From: Paenibacillus sp. 1011MAR3C5
GTDB lineage: Bacteria; Bacillota; Bacilli; Paenibacillales; Paenibacillaceae
Reading direction: 5' to 3'
DNA length: 64,000 nucleotides
Assembly (NCBI RefSeq): GCF_003591485.1
Contig: NZ_QZCF01000001.1
Coordinates: 186,001 to 250,000 of the forward strand
The position numbers and the translations under genes are program-made. The notes beneath the pieces are model-generated. The model was not told the origin of the DNA and ran no database searches. It was given only the letters and a program-made list of their open reading frames with translations. Position 1 is the first letter of the stretch; the number at the start of each line of letters is the position of its first letter. Below are positions 1 through 8,239 of this stretch, piece after piece.

Positions 1-256
1 TTTACAGATAGCTTTACAAGTTGGATTAGTTGGTCTAGCGATATTAATTTTAGTTTTATTTTTGATATGGAATCAATTCTGGAAAAACAGAAATGATAAG
101 AGAGTAATGTTGACAGCTAGCTATTTCATCGGAATCATTGTTTATCAACTTTTTGAAGTTACATTGACACATAATGCGACAGCTAGTGTTATCCAATGGA
201 TGATTTTAGGATTAGGTTTATCATTTGCATGGTCGAAAAGCCCTTCGGAAAACTGA
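1..256 (+). CDS. C-terminal fragment of a membrane protein, probably O-antigen ligase/polymerase-like
   Basis: The frame is open from base 2 and so enters from outside the window; only about 84 residues are visible, ending with TGA at 254-256. The visible part is mostly hydrophobic, with segments at the left edge (LQIALQVGLVGLAILILV), around FIGIIVYQLF, and around IQWMILGLGLSFAW, and it ends with a short polar tail. The order 'LQ..LQVGLVGLAIL' followed by a basic loop and two more helices resembles the end of Wzy/O-antigen-ligase family proteins, which polymerise or attach surface polysaccharide at the membrane. That assignment is an inference from a short piece. An ATG at 62 lies inside the frame but is not needed as a start. 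Confidence 0.5.
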   Translation, partial: LQIALQVGLVGLAILILVLFLIWNQFWKNRNDKRVMLTASYFIGIIVYQLFEVTLTHNATASVIQWMILGLGLSFAWSKSPSEN

Positions 257-259
257 GAA

Positions 260-270
260 TGGTGCCGAGG
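260..270. repeat. Possible outermost att remnant matching the 3' end of tRNA-Leu
   Basis: The 11 bases TGGTGCCGAGG are identical to the 3' end plus CCA (minus strand) of the intact tRNA-Leu at 40202-40212. They lie 4 bases after the stop of the last left-flank gene and before the first prophage gene. The match is short and could be chance. Confidence 0.3.
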
Positions 271-296
271 TCCTCTATCAGATCAACATAAAGGTT

Positions 297-334
297 AAAA
301 AACGAGCCTCTAGAACTGATTCTAAGGCTCGTTT
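297..334 (-). terminator. Rho-independent terminator
   Basis: A 10-bp perfect inverted repeat (AAACGAGCCT / AGGCTCGTTT) is followed on the minus strand by a run of T. It would end transcription of the minus-strand prophage genes and may also work for the plus-strand membrane protein gene. Confidence 0.75.
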
Positions 335-375
335 CTCGCATCTAAATTACATAGCTAATTCCTAATTTACTACTT

Positions 376-1844
376 CTACCCTGGCATTATATTAGTCCAT
401 GCTCCCCCTGTATCGTTATTATTCCCCGTCCGCATCCATAGCCCCTCTGAATTATCTTGCTTCTTGTAACCGTATTGATCTCCTAACGCATAAACAGTAA
501 CTATACCCGGTGCATTGTTCGGCATTCCTGTTGCTCCGCTAGAGTTTACGGCAAATGAAGTTATTCGAATTGCGAAGAAACCCGAAGGCGGGGTCGATGC
601 GTATGGGTATACTCTTGTTTGGCGTGATAATAATCGGATGCTATCCGATAAGTAACTAACCATCCCCCCAATCCTTCCGGAAACCCATTAGCCGCAGCAA
701 ATGTATTGTTTATAGGTGTAATGATAATTTTGTTCGCCATAAAAGACGTTACATTTTGAGATACACTTCTAGCATTTTGTGTTTCTATCAAAACTCTATT
801 GTCCGTCAAGTTTGTAAAATTCCCATCCGCATCAACGATGAAATTTTTTGAGTTCCTGATATCAATGATGTTCCATAGATATCAACCCCCTCTTTCGGAG
901 AAACAATCGGGATATTTAGACCACGTGCATAATCAATGGTATCCCTTAAATATTGCAACTGAGTAGCGTTAGTAGCACCTGAATGTATAACTAATACTAA
1001 CCAGTTTTTTATGCTCGAGCCTCGTCGACACGCGCTTTAGTACTCTAAGGAGTCGCCAGCGAACGGAAATTCTGACGGGCGAATATCAAAATAGCTACCT
1101 AACGCCACCCGGTCTATGGCTTGATTATTGATAGTCGGATAGTTTTTACCAACGTTCTGTGCTGCCGTTTTTGCAAACGCGCAGTTGAAGTATTTACGAA
1201 CAATTTCGATTTGTCCAGTTACGGTATTCGTTATACGGATAGATAAAACCGCTCGGATTGAAACCATTTTGACGTAGTAAACTTAAATTTATTTTCACGT
1301 CCTCGTCTAATTCTTCTGGCGTCAGCGTCGATGAATCACGATGCTGATGACTGTGCGCCATAATTTCGCATCCTACGGGTTCCATTTCTTTTATCTGTGC
1401 GTATGTCATATATCCGGAAGTTCCGACTAGTGCGGTAATCACGCCTATACCAAACGGTACGTTTTTTTCTTCGGCTATTGGCTTTATGCGAGTTACATCT
1501 GTTGTAGGCGCATTATCGCAAATAAAACTAATAAGCGGAGTTCTTCTCTTTCCTTTGCTGTATAATCCAGCAAAGGACATTTCAAGGTCTTGTCTGTACG
1601 CCTTAGCTGACAACTGTCCATCTACTGCATTCAGTCGCGCCCCGAGTACAGGATATGCATCTCCGTTTTCTGGTTTTCTTGCATCCACAATCTCTACACC
1701 GCCTGGAAGCTCTAAAATTCGCAAACGTTGTCTGTGCCTCTCTCCCGCATTTACAGATATAGAGAAGTTGATCACTTGCTTTTCGAAGGCATTAGACACT
1801 AAAGAACAACCATTCTCTTTAAAAAAGGTCGGATACTTCTTCAA
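376..1844 (-). pseudogene. Frameshifted phage tail-associated polysaccharide deacetylase-like gene
   Basis: Read on the minus strand, the first part (1194-1844) contains a polysaccharide-deacetylase-like region: 'PLISFICDNAP' with a conserved Asp, then 'EIMAHSHQHRDSSTLT', matching the family's metal-binding H-x-x-x-H style site. The frame then breaks near 1200 and continues in another frame (FAKTAAQNVGKNY), breaks again near 1020-1035, continues as 'WLVLVIHSGATNATQLQYL', and breaks further near 830 and 600-663 before a C-terminal part with the tail-fibre style 'GFPEGLGGWLVTYR' and 'YGYKKQDNSEGLWMR'. At least four frame changes are needed to read it as one protein, so it is very probably inactive. 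Known deacetylase domains on phage tails act on cell-wall or surface glycans. Individual fragments could in principle still be translated. Confidence 0.65.
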
Positions 1845-1874
1845 ATGAGTATCTTCCCCTTCTCTTAACTGTCG

Positions 1875-2290
1875 TTACCTCCTTCCCACACTTCCCCGCA
1901 GCCGTTCGAAAGCTGATCGGTCAAATTCGTCATCATTCGTCTGTTTTTCGTTTGTTTCCGTAAAGTCAGACCGCAGTCCGGCCGCAAATCGTTCGTACGT
2001 CTCTTTGTCCGTCGTCTGGCCCACCGTCGCGATACTTAACGCCATCAGCCGATCCTCTGATATAGACTGCGATTTGTACGCAATATGAGCGGCAAGTCGA
2101 CGAGGTAGTATTCCGTCTCCGACACACGTTGACTTACGCCGAGTTTTACGGCTGCCTGCGCTATAAACTCATCAAACGTTAAGTTTCGGTCTTGCCGTCG
2201 CCCGGACTCGGCTTCGCTACGAACTGACCGAGGACGGCCCAGAAGTTTTTTAATGCACGTTGTAGATTTTCTTTTCGAGAGTCAACCGGA
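1875..2290 (-). pseudogene. Broken phage-derived coding remnant
   Basis: No long frame is open here, but on the minus strand coding-like pieces follow one another in different frames: 'RKENLQRALKNFWAVLGQF', then 'LTFDEFIAQAAVKLGVSQRV', then 'LAAHIAYKSQSISEDRL', continuing to a TAA at 1875-1877. Joining them needs at least two frame changes. The preceding stretch 2250-2450 holds another open piece (GDFVATLIAGANLALDEAVG). I do not recognise the protein; its place between terminase and tail remnants suggests a phage structural or packaging gene. It shows the same decay as its neighbours. Confidence 0.4.
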
Positions 2291-2449
2291 TAAACGCGGA
2301 TGTCTCAGCCAAGTTCGCATGTTTCGAAATATAGACATCGTCGATGTCCGCAAGTACGGCGACAATGCCTACCGCTTCGTCCAACGCCAAGTTAGCGCCT
2401 GCGATAAGCGTCGCGACAAAATCGCCGGAGTGACGTGCCGCTAGGACGG

Positions 2450-3333
2450 CTACGTTGATATCTCTTTGACGCGGGTCCGAGCCGGATATCTAGCGGCCGC
2501 GAGCGCCTGTTTCAACTTGTGAACGAAAAACTCCTGCGCCACCTGCGCTTCAGCCGCAATATAGTTCGGTTGATAACGCGTTACCTTTTCGACAATGGTC
2601 CGCAGGAATACGTCAGGGTGAACACGCTCGCCCCACGCATCGACTACGTAAATCGTTCCCGTTTTCTTATGTCGGGCAATCGTAACGATGGCGGAATAGT
2701 CGCCCCGCGTCGTACCCATCGCAAAGTCAATGCCCATGTAAACGTCAAATTCGGCGGCTGGGCGTGGGTATTGCGTAAGGAGCTTCGCAATGTCCTTTCC
2801 GTCCCAATACGAAAAAGAATCCGGCCGGAAAACGGCGGATTCTTCATCGATAGGATTATTCACATATATTCGGTATTGAACGCTTTCGAGCTGTTGTCCC
2901 ATTTCCATACTAGTAGCTAGTAGATCCCATAACGGCTTAACTTCCGGCCACAATACGCGTGATCCTCGGTCCATCTCGTTTTTATTTGCGAGATATAAGG
3001 CATATGCCTCCGCCTTGCGTTCGTCCTTTGGCTTGTCCGGATTCTGATAAACGAGACGGCAAGCTTCCCACAAATCCATACGTTCCGGCCAGTCGATTAT
3101 CGCTCGGTATACTCGCGTCTTAAAGTCGGTACGGTCCCGGAGAATTCGGATAAGTAACGCGTCATGATGTACGGTTGTACCATGTATACGATAGCCGTCC
3201 GTTTTCCCTTCGGATCGCCTAGCGGCATACAAGTTGGCTAAACCAGTCGCGCATCTCCTGGCGTAGCAGCTCTGTATTCGTATTACGCTTGTCTTCGAGT
3301 TCATCGCATACGATATAATCCGGCCGTTAGGAT
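2450..3333 (-). pseudogene. Terminase large subunit, truncated and frameshifted
   Basis: The C-terminal nuclease half is clear in the frame 2450-3240: 'VYMGIDFAMGTTRGDYSAIV' followed by 'IYVVDAWGERVHPDVF' is the RNase-H-like fold of large terminases that cut and package phage DNA, and 'PNYIAAEAQVAQEFF' fits the next conserved block. Upstream, a different frame encodes 'PDYIVCDELEDKRNTNTE', a Walker-B-like segment followed by a helix, ending in a stop near 3230. Immediately before that piece there is a stop codon, and no Walker A motif is present anywhere upstream. So the ATPase half has lost its first part and a frameshift separates the rest from the nuclease half. The gene should be dead. 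Confidence 0.7.
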
Positions 3334-3615
3334 CGGATAATCGCGAGTCGACCGGTAGCTGCGGAAACACTCGTCGAAGGTTGCCCGGAGGATTTCCGGT
3401 CCGTATTCGTCGAGCTCCCGTTTGATTACACCCTGCTCAAATCACCAATTGCGGAGAGGAACGTATTCGGCTCCGTACAGCAATTCATTTATTACGCTAA
3501 AGTATTCCTTAAAAATTAATGTATTCCAATAATTCGTAGGGAGATTCGGCCATTCGCGGCGTTGCTCGGCGGTGATTTTTGGCTGCTTCCGTTCAGTTGC
3601 CGCCGCTTTCGCCAT
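3301..3615 (-). pseudogene. Small phage protein interrupted by TGA
   Basis: From ATG 3615 the frame reads 57 residues (starting MAKAAATERKQPKIT and ending YVPLRNW), then TGA at 3442-3444, then continues in frame for 46 codons (FEQGVIKRELDEYGPEILRA ... FRSYRSTRDYPILTAG) to TGA at 3301. The two halves read as one continuous helical protein of about 104 residues, so the internal TGA is probably a nonsense mutation. It overlaps the end of the upstream gene by 23 bases and the terminase remnant downstream. The family is not recognised; its position before the terminase suggests a small DNA-binding or packaging-associated protein. Confidence 0.5.
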
Positions 3616-4141
3616 GTTCTAACGCCAACCTCGCGGTTCTTTTCGCATACTTCGCCATATCTTCGAGGCTAGCGAATATCGACATCGTAAGCCCAGCGAT
3701 GGTTTCAAGCGCCTGCCTATAGCGCCGATTCTCTACGCGAAGACGTCGAATCTCTGCGTCCTCGATCGCATACCCACCCGTAGCGTCTAGCGCTTCTTTT
3801 GCGATACGCGCCATTTCAGAACGTGGAAGCATCGGGTTAGTGCTGTCATCGAATCGGGCTAGTACGCCTCGTAACCACTCAATATCCGCTAACGCCGCAG
3901 GCCAGCCAGTACGGGCTTCCGCAATGAAACTTGCATCTGCTTCGTTCGGTGCCTCGCCACACGATTGATCGTATTCGTCCGGATAACTTCCGAAGCTCAT
4001 AACGGCATATCCGTCGCCTCCGCAAAATAGCCCCTCGTCATATTCTCCACTCTGCTCATATGTCCATGGCCCCGCCGTCGTAGCGTCACATGTCGCCAGA
4101 TCCGCTGCCCAATCGCGTCCTTCAGCTAGTTTATTCGTCAT
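3593..4141 (-). CDS. Phage hypothetical protein, early gene block
   Basis: This is an intact 182-residue protein starting at ATG 4141, whose first bases overlap the stop of the preceding gene (ATGACGAATAA arrangement). The middle contains 'NEADASFIAEARTGWPAALA', a pattern I know from uncharacterised Ead/Ea22-like proteins of many phages, in which a region of aromatic and acidic residues precedes 'A-FI-AAR-D-P-LL'. The last third (IRRLRVENRRYRQALETIAG) is predicted to be a coiled coil. Its function in the family is unknown. It belongs to a run of five tightly overlapping genes read leftwards from 5620. Confidence 0.65.
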   Translation of the reverse strand: MTNKLAEGRDWAADLATCDATTAGPWTYEQSGEYDEGLFCGGDGYAVMSFGSYPDEYDQSCGEAPNEADASFIAEARTGWPAALADIEWLRGVLARFDDSTNPMLPRSEMARIAKEALDATGGYAIEDAEIRRLRVENRRYRQALETIAGLTMSIFASLEDMAKYAKRTARLALEHGESGGN

Positions 4142-4505
4142 CGTCCGCGTCCTCCTTTACGGAAATGTTGCCGTCCCATTCGGCGAACCTACGCCATGCT
4201 TCCGCTTCAGTTTTACGCTCCCTTTCCATCGCTGTCTGCTTCTCCCGCCGCATCTCTACGTTTAATGTCGTATCGTATAACTGTTGATCTTGCGGACCTG
4301 ATACTTCGTCAACTTCGTTTGGATCATTTCGGTAGATTGCGGTGTAAACCCGCTTGTACCGTTTAATTCGCGCAAAGGCACTCGTTCGGACAACGTAAAC
4401 TTTAACTATATGCCTCGGCTGCCTTGTCCTCTCATCTTCCGTTATACTGACTGTTACGCGGAATTCCTCACCGTTGTATGTTACGGGAAATTTACTCGCT
4501 CTCAT
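4131..4505 (-). CDS. Phage hypothetical protein
   Basis: This encodes 124 residues starting at ATG 4505, with GGAGG about 9 bases upstream. The first half is a beta-rich segment with basic residues (FRVTVSITEDERTRQPRHIV); the second half is highly charged and helical (VEMRREKQTAMERERKTEAE) and ends in an acidic tail. It overlaps both neighbours, so it is co-translated with the rest of the early block. No family is recognised and no function can be given. Confidence 0.55.
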   Translation of the reverse strand: MRASKFPVTYNGEEFRVTVSITEDERTRQPRHIVKVYVVRTSAFARIKRYKRVYTAIYRNDPNEVDEVSGPQDQQLYDTTLNVEMRREKQTAMERERKTEAEAWRRFAEWDGNISVKEDADDDE

Positions 4506-4818
4506 TTACCGTCGCCTCCTTCGTTTGTTCTGCGGCTCCATACGCGATATCCGCTCTATACGCCATCTCTGCGTACACGTCCGCCTTGCCTCGGTAATAA
4601 TCCGCTATCAAACGGGCTCGTGACACTAAGTCCTCGTAATACCCCGCCTGACCGGCCACGTACGTCTTCATCGCCTTTATGTTCGCCTGCAGCCGGTCAA
4701 CCTCCGCTTGTAGTTCGGCACGCCGCGCATTATGGGAAGCGTCGTTTTCGCGGAGCAGCTCCGTCATAGCATCGCGAATGATCCTCGTACCGACGTCGAA
4801 ATCGGCGACCGCTGTCAA
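4492..4818 (-). CDS. Phage hypothetical protein with coiled coil
   Basis: This encodes 108 residues. The likely start is TTG 4818, overlapping the TGA stop of the preceding gene (TTGA), which suggests coupled translation. Residues 25-60 (HNARRAELQAEVDRLQANIK) have heptad spacing typical of a coiled coil, followed by an Ala/Tyr-rich helical region and an acidic end. It is a small cytoplasmic protein of unknown role in the prophage early block. Confidence 0.5.
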   Translation of the reverse strand: MTAVADFDVGTRIIRDAMTELLRENDASHNARRAELQAEVDRLQANIKAMKTYVAGQAGYYEDLVSRARLIADYYRGKADVYAEMAYRADIAYGAAEQTKEATVNESE

Positions 4819-5192
4819 TCGAACACCGCCGGAATCAACGCCGAACTAATCATCGCATTAAGCCTCGACAACTCCGCCTGGATCGCCGCCATATATTCCG
4901 TTACGCTGCTGCCGGAAAATGAATCGTTAACGGATCGGTGGGTGACGTATAATAGAATCGACCGGAGCCCGTCCGTCGTTTGCGAATAATACCGGTTAAT
5001 AGTCCGCCAGTCTTCGTACGGTTCCGGATGAGCTACACCGGGCTCCGGCTTATACGACGGAGCTTTCGTAGGATCGACGGTAACACGTTTGTACAAGCTG
5101 TATTCGCGGTCGGAGACGGTAAAGCCGTATGTTGCATTAATCGTGATAATAGCCGGATCGGCTGCGGTGGGTTTCGTCTTTGTTGCCGTCAT
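4815..5192 (-). CDS. Phage hypothetical protein
   Basis: This encodes 125 residues starting at ATG 5192, directly after a GAGGTG ribosome binding site and sharing one base with the upstream stop. The sequence holds beta strands rich in Tyr (INATYGFTVSDREYSLYKRV) and then a helical end (MAAIQAELSRLNAMISS). No motif identifies it. The overlap with both neighbours and the shared orientation place it in the same transcript. Confidence 0.5.
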   Translation of the reverse strand: MTATKTKPTAADPAIITINATYGFTVSDREYSLYKRVTVDPTKAPSYKPEPGVAHPEPYEDWRTINRYYSQTTDGLRSILLYVTHRSVNDSFSGSSVTEYMAAIQAELSRLNAMISSALIPAVFD

Positions 5193-5620
5193 TATTCGGT
5201 CACCTCCGAGATATCGAGTTTTAACGTGCGGGCTGCGAATTGAATACTTTCAGCAAAACCGCGATATTCCGCTGATGTACTTCCGCAACGCAACCTCGCC
5301 CACTCACGTTCCTTACGTCGGACATCAACGTACTCTTTGCGCAGAATCTCGCACGCCTCTTTACGCTCCTTCGCCGCAGCTTCTTTCGGGGAAAGTTCGA
5401 TTTCATATCCGTTGATGAGCGCGGCCATGAGCGTGTCGAACGGGATTGACCAGAGCAACTCGGATGTCGGTCCGTCGAATCTATCAACGTCCTGCCAGCG
5501 TCTAGCGATGAACTCAACACTTCCGTTCATCTTACGAGCCCATTCGATCGCATCCGCAACATCGCGGGGAATTACCGGAATCGTTGGGACAAGCGGGGTA
5601 GTTTCGTTTAGTTTCATCAT
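5192..5620 (-). CDS. Phage hypothetical protein, first gene of the early block
   Basis: This encodes 142 residues starting at ATG 5620 with GGAAGTGA upstream. The N-terminus 'IPRDVADAIEWARKMNGSVE' and the following 'LLWSIPFDTLMAALINGYEI' match the pattern of small Firmicute phage proteins of about 60-100 residues (YopX-region-like 'DUF1642'-type C-terminal modules), which are common in prophage early regions and have no known function; that comparison is from memory and tentative. The C-terminal half is a charged helix (KEAAAKERKEACEILRKEYV). It heads the five-gene leftward block and follows the repeat-rich control region. Confidence 0.5.
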   Translation of the reverse strand: MMKLNETTPLVPTIPVIPRDVADAIEWARKMNGSVEFIARRWQDVDRFDGPTSELLWSIPFDTLMAALINGYEIELSPKEAAAKERKEACEILRKEYVDVRRKEREWARLRCGSTSAEYRGFAESIQFAARTLKLDISEVTE

Positions 5621-5799
5621 GGTTACGTCACTTCCTTTTCATAAGTGTAAAATAGTGCAACCTTTTCGGGTGAACTTCGGAGATATTCGTTAAGATTACG
5701 TTATAATGACGTTAAATTTACGCTTGACATTTCAGGGAAGATACATTATTTTATAAAATCTTTTAATATCTTAAAGACTTTATAGATTTAAAAGATATT

Positions 5800-5834
5800 A
5801 AGTATTAAATATCACTACGTTCTATTTAATACTT
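5800..5834. repeat. Perfect 12-bp inverted repeat
   Basis: AAGTATTAAATA (5800-5811) and TATTTAATACTT (5823-5834) are exact reverse complements with an 11-base spacer. It lies upstream of the leftward early genes and could be an operator or a replication-related structure. Confidence 0.7.
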
Positions 5835-5891
5835 CCAAAATCGAGCCATAACCGGTATCGATTTCGGGATTATATAGGCATATAGAATACG

Positions 5892-5924
5892 TTGGTCTTA
5901 AAAACCCTTAAAAGATAAGACCAA
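5892..5924. repeat. Perfect 9-bp inverted repeat
   Basis: TTGGTCTTA (5892-5900) and TAAGACCAA (5916-5924) are exact reverse complements with a 15-base spacer. It lies in the same control region as the 12-bp repeat. Confidence 0.65.
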
Positions 5925-6540
5925 ATTGCTCACGACCACCGCCTCGCCCCCACAGATTTCGGCCCGGCTCTGATCGCCGCCATATCGCCGTCACCTCCGA
6001 TCCTTGTTTTCACCGTTCCAAACACGGCGTTTTTGCCGTCCTAGCTCCGAAATGGACTTACGATACCCGACCGCAAATATAAGCGATATTTTCACGGGAA
6101 TTTCAGGGGACATATTTTGTCCCACGTAAATTATCGTGAAAGGTGCGGATATAACATTCGAAGATTAACGCAGATATCCGAAAACTTCCGCCAGTATACA
6201 AAAAGTGAAAATACGAGTGATTACGTCGGGATTGCGATAGCTGCTTCGTATATTCCGCCTTACATACGGAATCCGAAGCTCGACGTCATCTCGCACACTT
6301 GCGGCTCACGTTACCGTAAATTTTCCGTCTAAAATACCCGTAGAGCCGTCGTAGTCCGGGAGAGTATTCGTAGCTGATGGCGATAGAGGCGGAAATAGAC
6401 GGGATATTTACGGGTTAAAACGGCTTACACTTGAATAGTCGTAACGAATGCGAATATCGCACGCTTTTCCGAAAATTAATATCGTAAACATTCGGACAAA
6501 CTGGTAAAATTGAACTATACTTTTATGGGAGATGATACAA

Positions 6541-6882
6541 ATGACCGGTTTATTGAAATTCCTCGGCTGGGCATCGATAGTATGCGGGATTGGACTCGGA
6601 ATCTATTACGGAGTGCAGGACGATCCGCTCGCGGAGATTCTTCGCGACTATGACGATAGCTTCCGTATTGCGACTGCGGTTACTTGGTGGGTGAGCGGAG
6701 CCTTATCAGGGATTGTGTTTTTAGCGCTGGCGCACATATTGGAAAACGTGGAGGCGATCCGGGCGCAAATGTACACGCCACAGACTGGCTCCGTAGCAAG
6801 ACAGACGGAACGGCCTGAAACGGGAAAATCGAGAGTGACACTCGGCTCCGTGAAGGACTTTAAAATGAGGAATACCGATTAG
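6541..6882 (+). CDS. Small membrane protein of unknown function
   Basis: This encodes 113 residues. The start ATG 6541 is preferred over ATG 6532 because GGGAG at 6527-6531 is correctly spaced only for 6541. Two hydrophobic segments are visible, at residues 4-22 (LKFLGWASIVCGIGLGIYYG) and about 47-67 (AVTWWVSGALSGIVFLALAH), followed by a polar cytoplasmic tail of about 45 residues. Such two-helix proteins are common in Paenibacillus and its phages. The gene points towards int1 and they share a bidirectional terminator. No function can be assigned. Confidence 0.65.
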   Translation: MTGLLKFLGWASIVCGIGLGIYYGVQDDPLAEILRDYDDSFRIATAVTWWVSGALSGIVFLALAHILENVEAIRAQMYTPQTGSVARQTERPETGKSRVTLGSVKDFKMRNTD

Positions 6883-6932
6883 AAAACTTACTTAGTGATA
6901 AAACTATAGAGCCTATCTAGTATCGTAAAACG

Positions 6933-6986
6933 AAAAAGCCTCGTATAGAGCCAGCGGAGAATGCCGGTTCTATACGAGGCTTTTTT
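6933..6986. terminator. Bidirectional rho-independent terminator
   Basis: AAAAAGCCTCGTATAGA and TCTATACGAGGCTTTTTT form a long stem between two convergent genes, with T runs on both strands. It overlaps the last codons of int1. Confidence 0.9.
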
Positions 6987-7731
6987 AGTCAAAGGCTAAT
7001 GATTCAAGCGGTGAATAGCGCTCATGTTTTCGTGAAATATCATTAGAGAATAAGTTGACATAGTTACGAACCATATCGAGGGACGCATGTCCAAGTATAG
7101 CTTGAAGGGATAAAGGATCTCCGCCATTCATAACATACATTTTCGCCATAGTATGTCGGAATGTATGCGGACTAACACGAACCCCGTTTATTTGCGCACT
7201 AATTCCGTAGTCTTGAATGTTTTCTTGCATTGTACGAACCTTCATCGAAGTATTATCTATGTTTACGAACAGAAAGTCATGATCAAGTAACTCACGAATT
7301 TCAACATACTGCTTCAAATGCTTCTCCAATGTCTTCTGAAACGGTACATATCGCTCTTTCCTGCCTTTACCATATACCTTAATCCTTCGTTCGCGCCAAT
7401 TAATGTTTGGAATAATGATTCCCTCAGCTTCTGATATTCTAACACCTGTATCTAAAAGTAGCATCATCAAAACATAGTCCCGATAACCAGTAAATTTAGA
7501 TTTGTCAGGAGCCGCAAACAAAGCCTTAAGTTGTGGCTTACTGAAAGTCTCGATAATTCTCTTCTCTGGCTTATATTTCACTACACTGTCGTACGGGTTT
7601 TCCAGGATGAATCCTTCGGCGGTCATAAAGTTAAAAAAGGCACGCCAACCCCTCAAATATTTATCAATCGTCGCATCATAACCGCTAACCGCAATCGTGT
7701 TCCATCGTCTTGTCAAACGTTGGTCGCGCAT
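6985..7731 (-). CDS. Tyrosine recombinase/integrase (int1) of the prophage remnant
   Basis: This 248-residue protein contains a short SAM-like core-binding domain (residues 1-55, with 'YLRGWRAFFNFMTAEG') and a catalytic domain with the full set of conserved residues: Arg98 (DTGVRISEAE), Lys in the beta hairpin (KVYGKGRKER), His189 and Arg192 (HTFRHT), His215 (LGHAS) and nucleophile Tyr224 (MVRNYVNLF). Such enzymes integrate and excise elements at tRNA genes. It is shorter than the usual 300 residues because the arm-binding domain is missing. The start ATG 7731 follows GAGGTG. It lies about 215 bases from the tRNA-Leu remnant, in the same arrangement as int2 next to the intact tRNA-Leu. The catalytic residues look intact although much of its prophage is decayed. 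Confidence 0.9.
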   Translation of the reverse strand: MRDQRLTRRWNTIAVSGYDATIDKYLRGWRAFFNFMTAEGFILENPYDSVVKYKPEKRIIETFSKPQLKALFAAPDKSKFTGYRDYVLMMLLLDTGVRISEAEGIIIPNINWRERRIKVYGKGRKERYVPFQKTLEKHLKQYVEIRELLDHDFLFVNIDNTSMKVRTMQENIQDYGISAQINGVRVSPHTFRHTMAKMYVMNGGDPLSLQAILGHASLDMVRNYVNLFSNDISRKHERYSPLESLAFD

Positions 7732-7804
7732 AAAAAAGACACCTCACTGTTCGCGTGATTTTCGGAGTGAAATCCGAATAAAGCGCGGTTATAAGGTGTC
7801 TTTT
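7732..7804 (-). promoter_or_regulatory. Structured leader of int1 that includes its ribosome binding site
   Basis: On the minus-strand RNA, AAAAGACACCT (7794-7804) can pair perfectly with AGGTGTCTTTT (7734-7744), with nested stems CGCG...CGCG and TTCGGA...TCCGAA between them. The 3' arm contains the GAGGTG ribosome binding site and runs into six T just before the ATG. It could act as a terminator or hide the ribosome binding site. Confidence 0.6.
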
Positions 7805-7945
7805 ACGCGGTCAAAACGAGTCGAGCGCGTCAGGATTCGTGTTTTACGATGCGTAATATGCTGTTATATTACCGTTACACTACCGGCTGCTTCCGATTGG
7901 CTTATCGTTGGCAAACCGCGCAGCTACGGGCTTTTTCGTAAGAAG

Positions 7946-8031
7946 TGCCGAGGACGGGAATCGAACCCGTACGGTGGTCACCCACCGCAGGATTTTAAGT
8001 CCTGTGCGTCCTTGCCATTCGCCAAACCCGC
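7946..8031 (-). pseudogene. tRNA-Leu(TAA) remnant, left attachment site of the 32-kb element
   Basis: The minus strand reads like a tRNA-Leu with anticodon TAA, including the long variable arm and T-arm, and it ends CCTCGGCA without CCA. The 5' acceptor strand (GCGGGTT) cannot pair with the 3' strand, and the D-arm differs from the intact copy at 40202-40290, so it should not fold as a working tRNA. Bases 7984-8010 are identical to 40243-40269 over 27 bp covering the anticodon arm. Copies like this arise when an integrase inserts an element into a tRNA gene. Confidence 0.75.
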
Positions 8032-8239
8032 ATGAATACTGGCTTCGCGGCGTTTGGGGTATTTCCAACGTTACAGGACTTGCAATGTCACAGTAATTCA
8101 AAAATCGGCTGGTCCTGTGCTGTTGGATTTATTATAGCAGGCCTGGACGCGGAACGCAAACTCGTTTCATCTATTCTTACTTTGCTCTAGTCCTTATTGA
8201 TGTTAATCGAATTACCCAGCCTTCGGAATCCTCTTCCGT

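Larger units (their letters stand above)
5621..6540. other. Long non-coding control region of the prophage remnant
   Basis: About 920 bases separate the leftward early block from the rightward membrane protein gene. The left part is very AT-rich and holds three inverted repeats (listed separately, plus TTAATATCTT / AAGATATTAA between about 5763 and 5801). The middle holds phage-like mixed sequence without a convincing gene; a 71-codon frame from TTG 6117 has no ribosome binding site and no coding signature that I trust. Confidence 0.5.

Noticed and set aside
6117..6332. 71-codon frame starting at TTG
   Set aside because: No ribosome binding site and no coding signature in a region of regulatory repeats.
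7946..8031. A second functional tRNA-Leu gene
   Set aside because: The acceptor stem cannot pair and CCA is missing, so it is treated as an attachment-site remnant.
7697..8035. Plus-strand frame across the integrase leader and tRNA remnant
   Set aside because: It runs antisense to int1 and through tRNA-like sequence, so it is not a gene.
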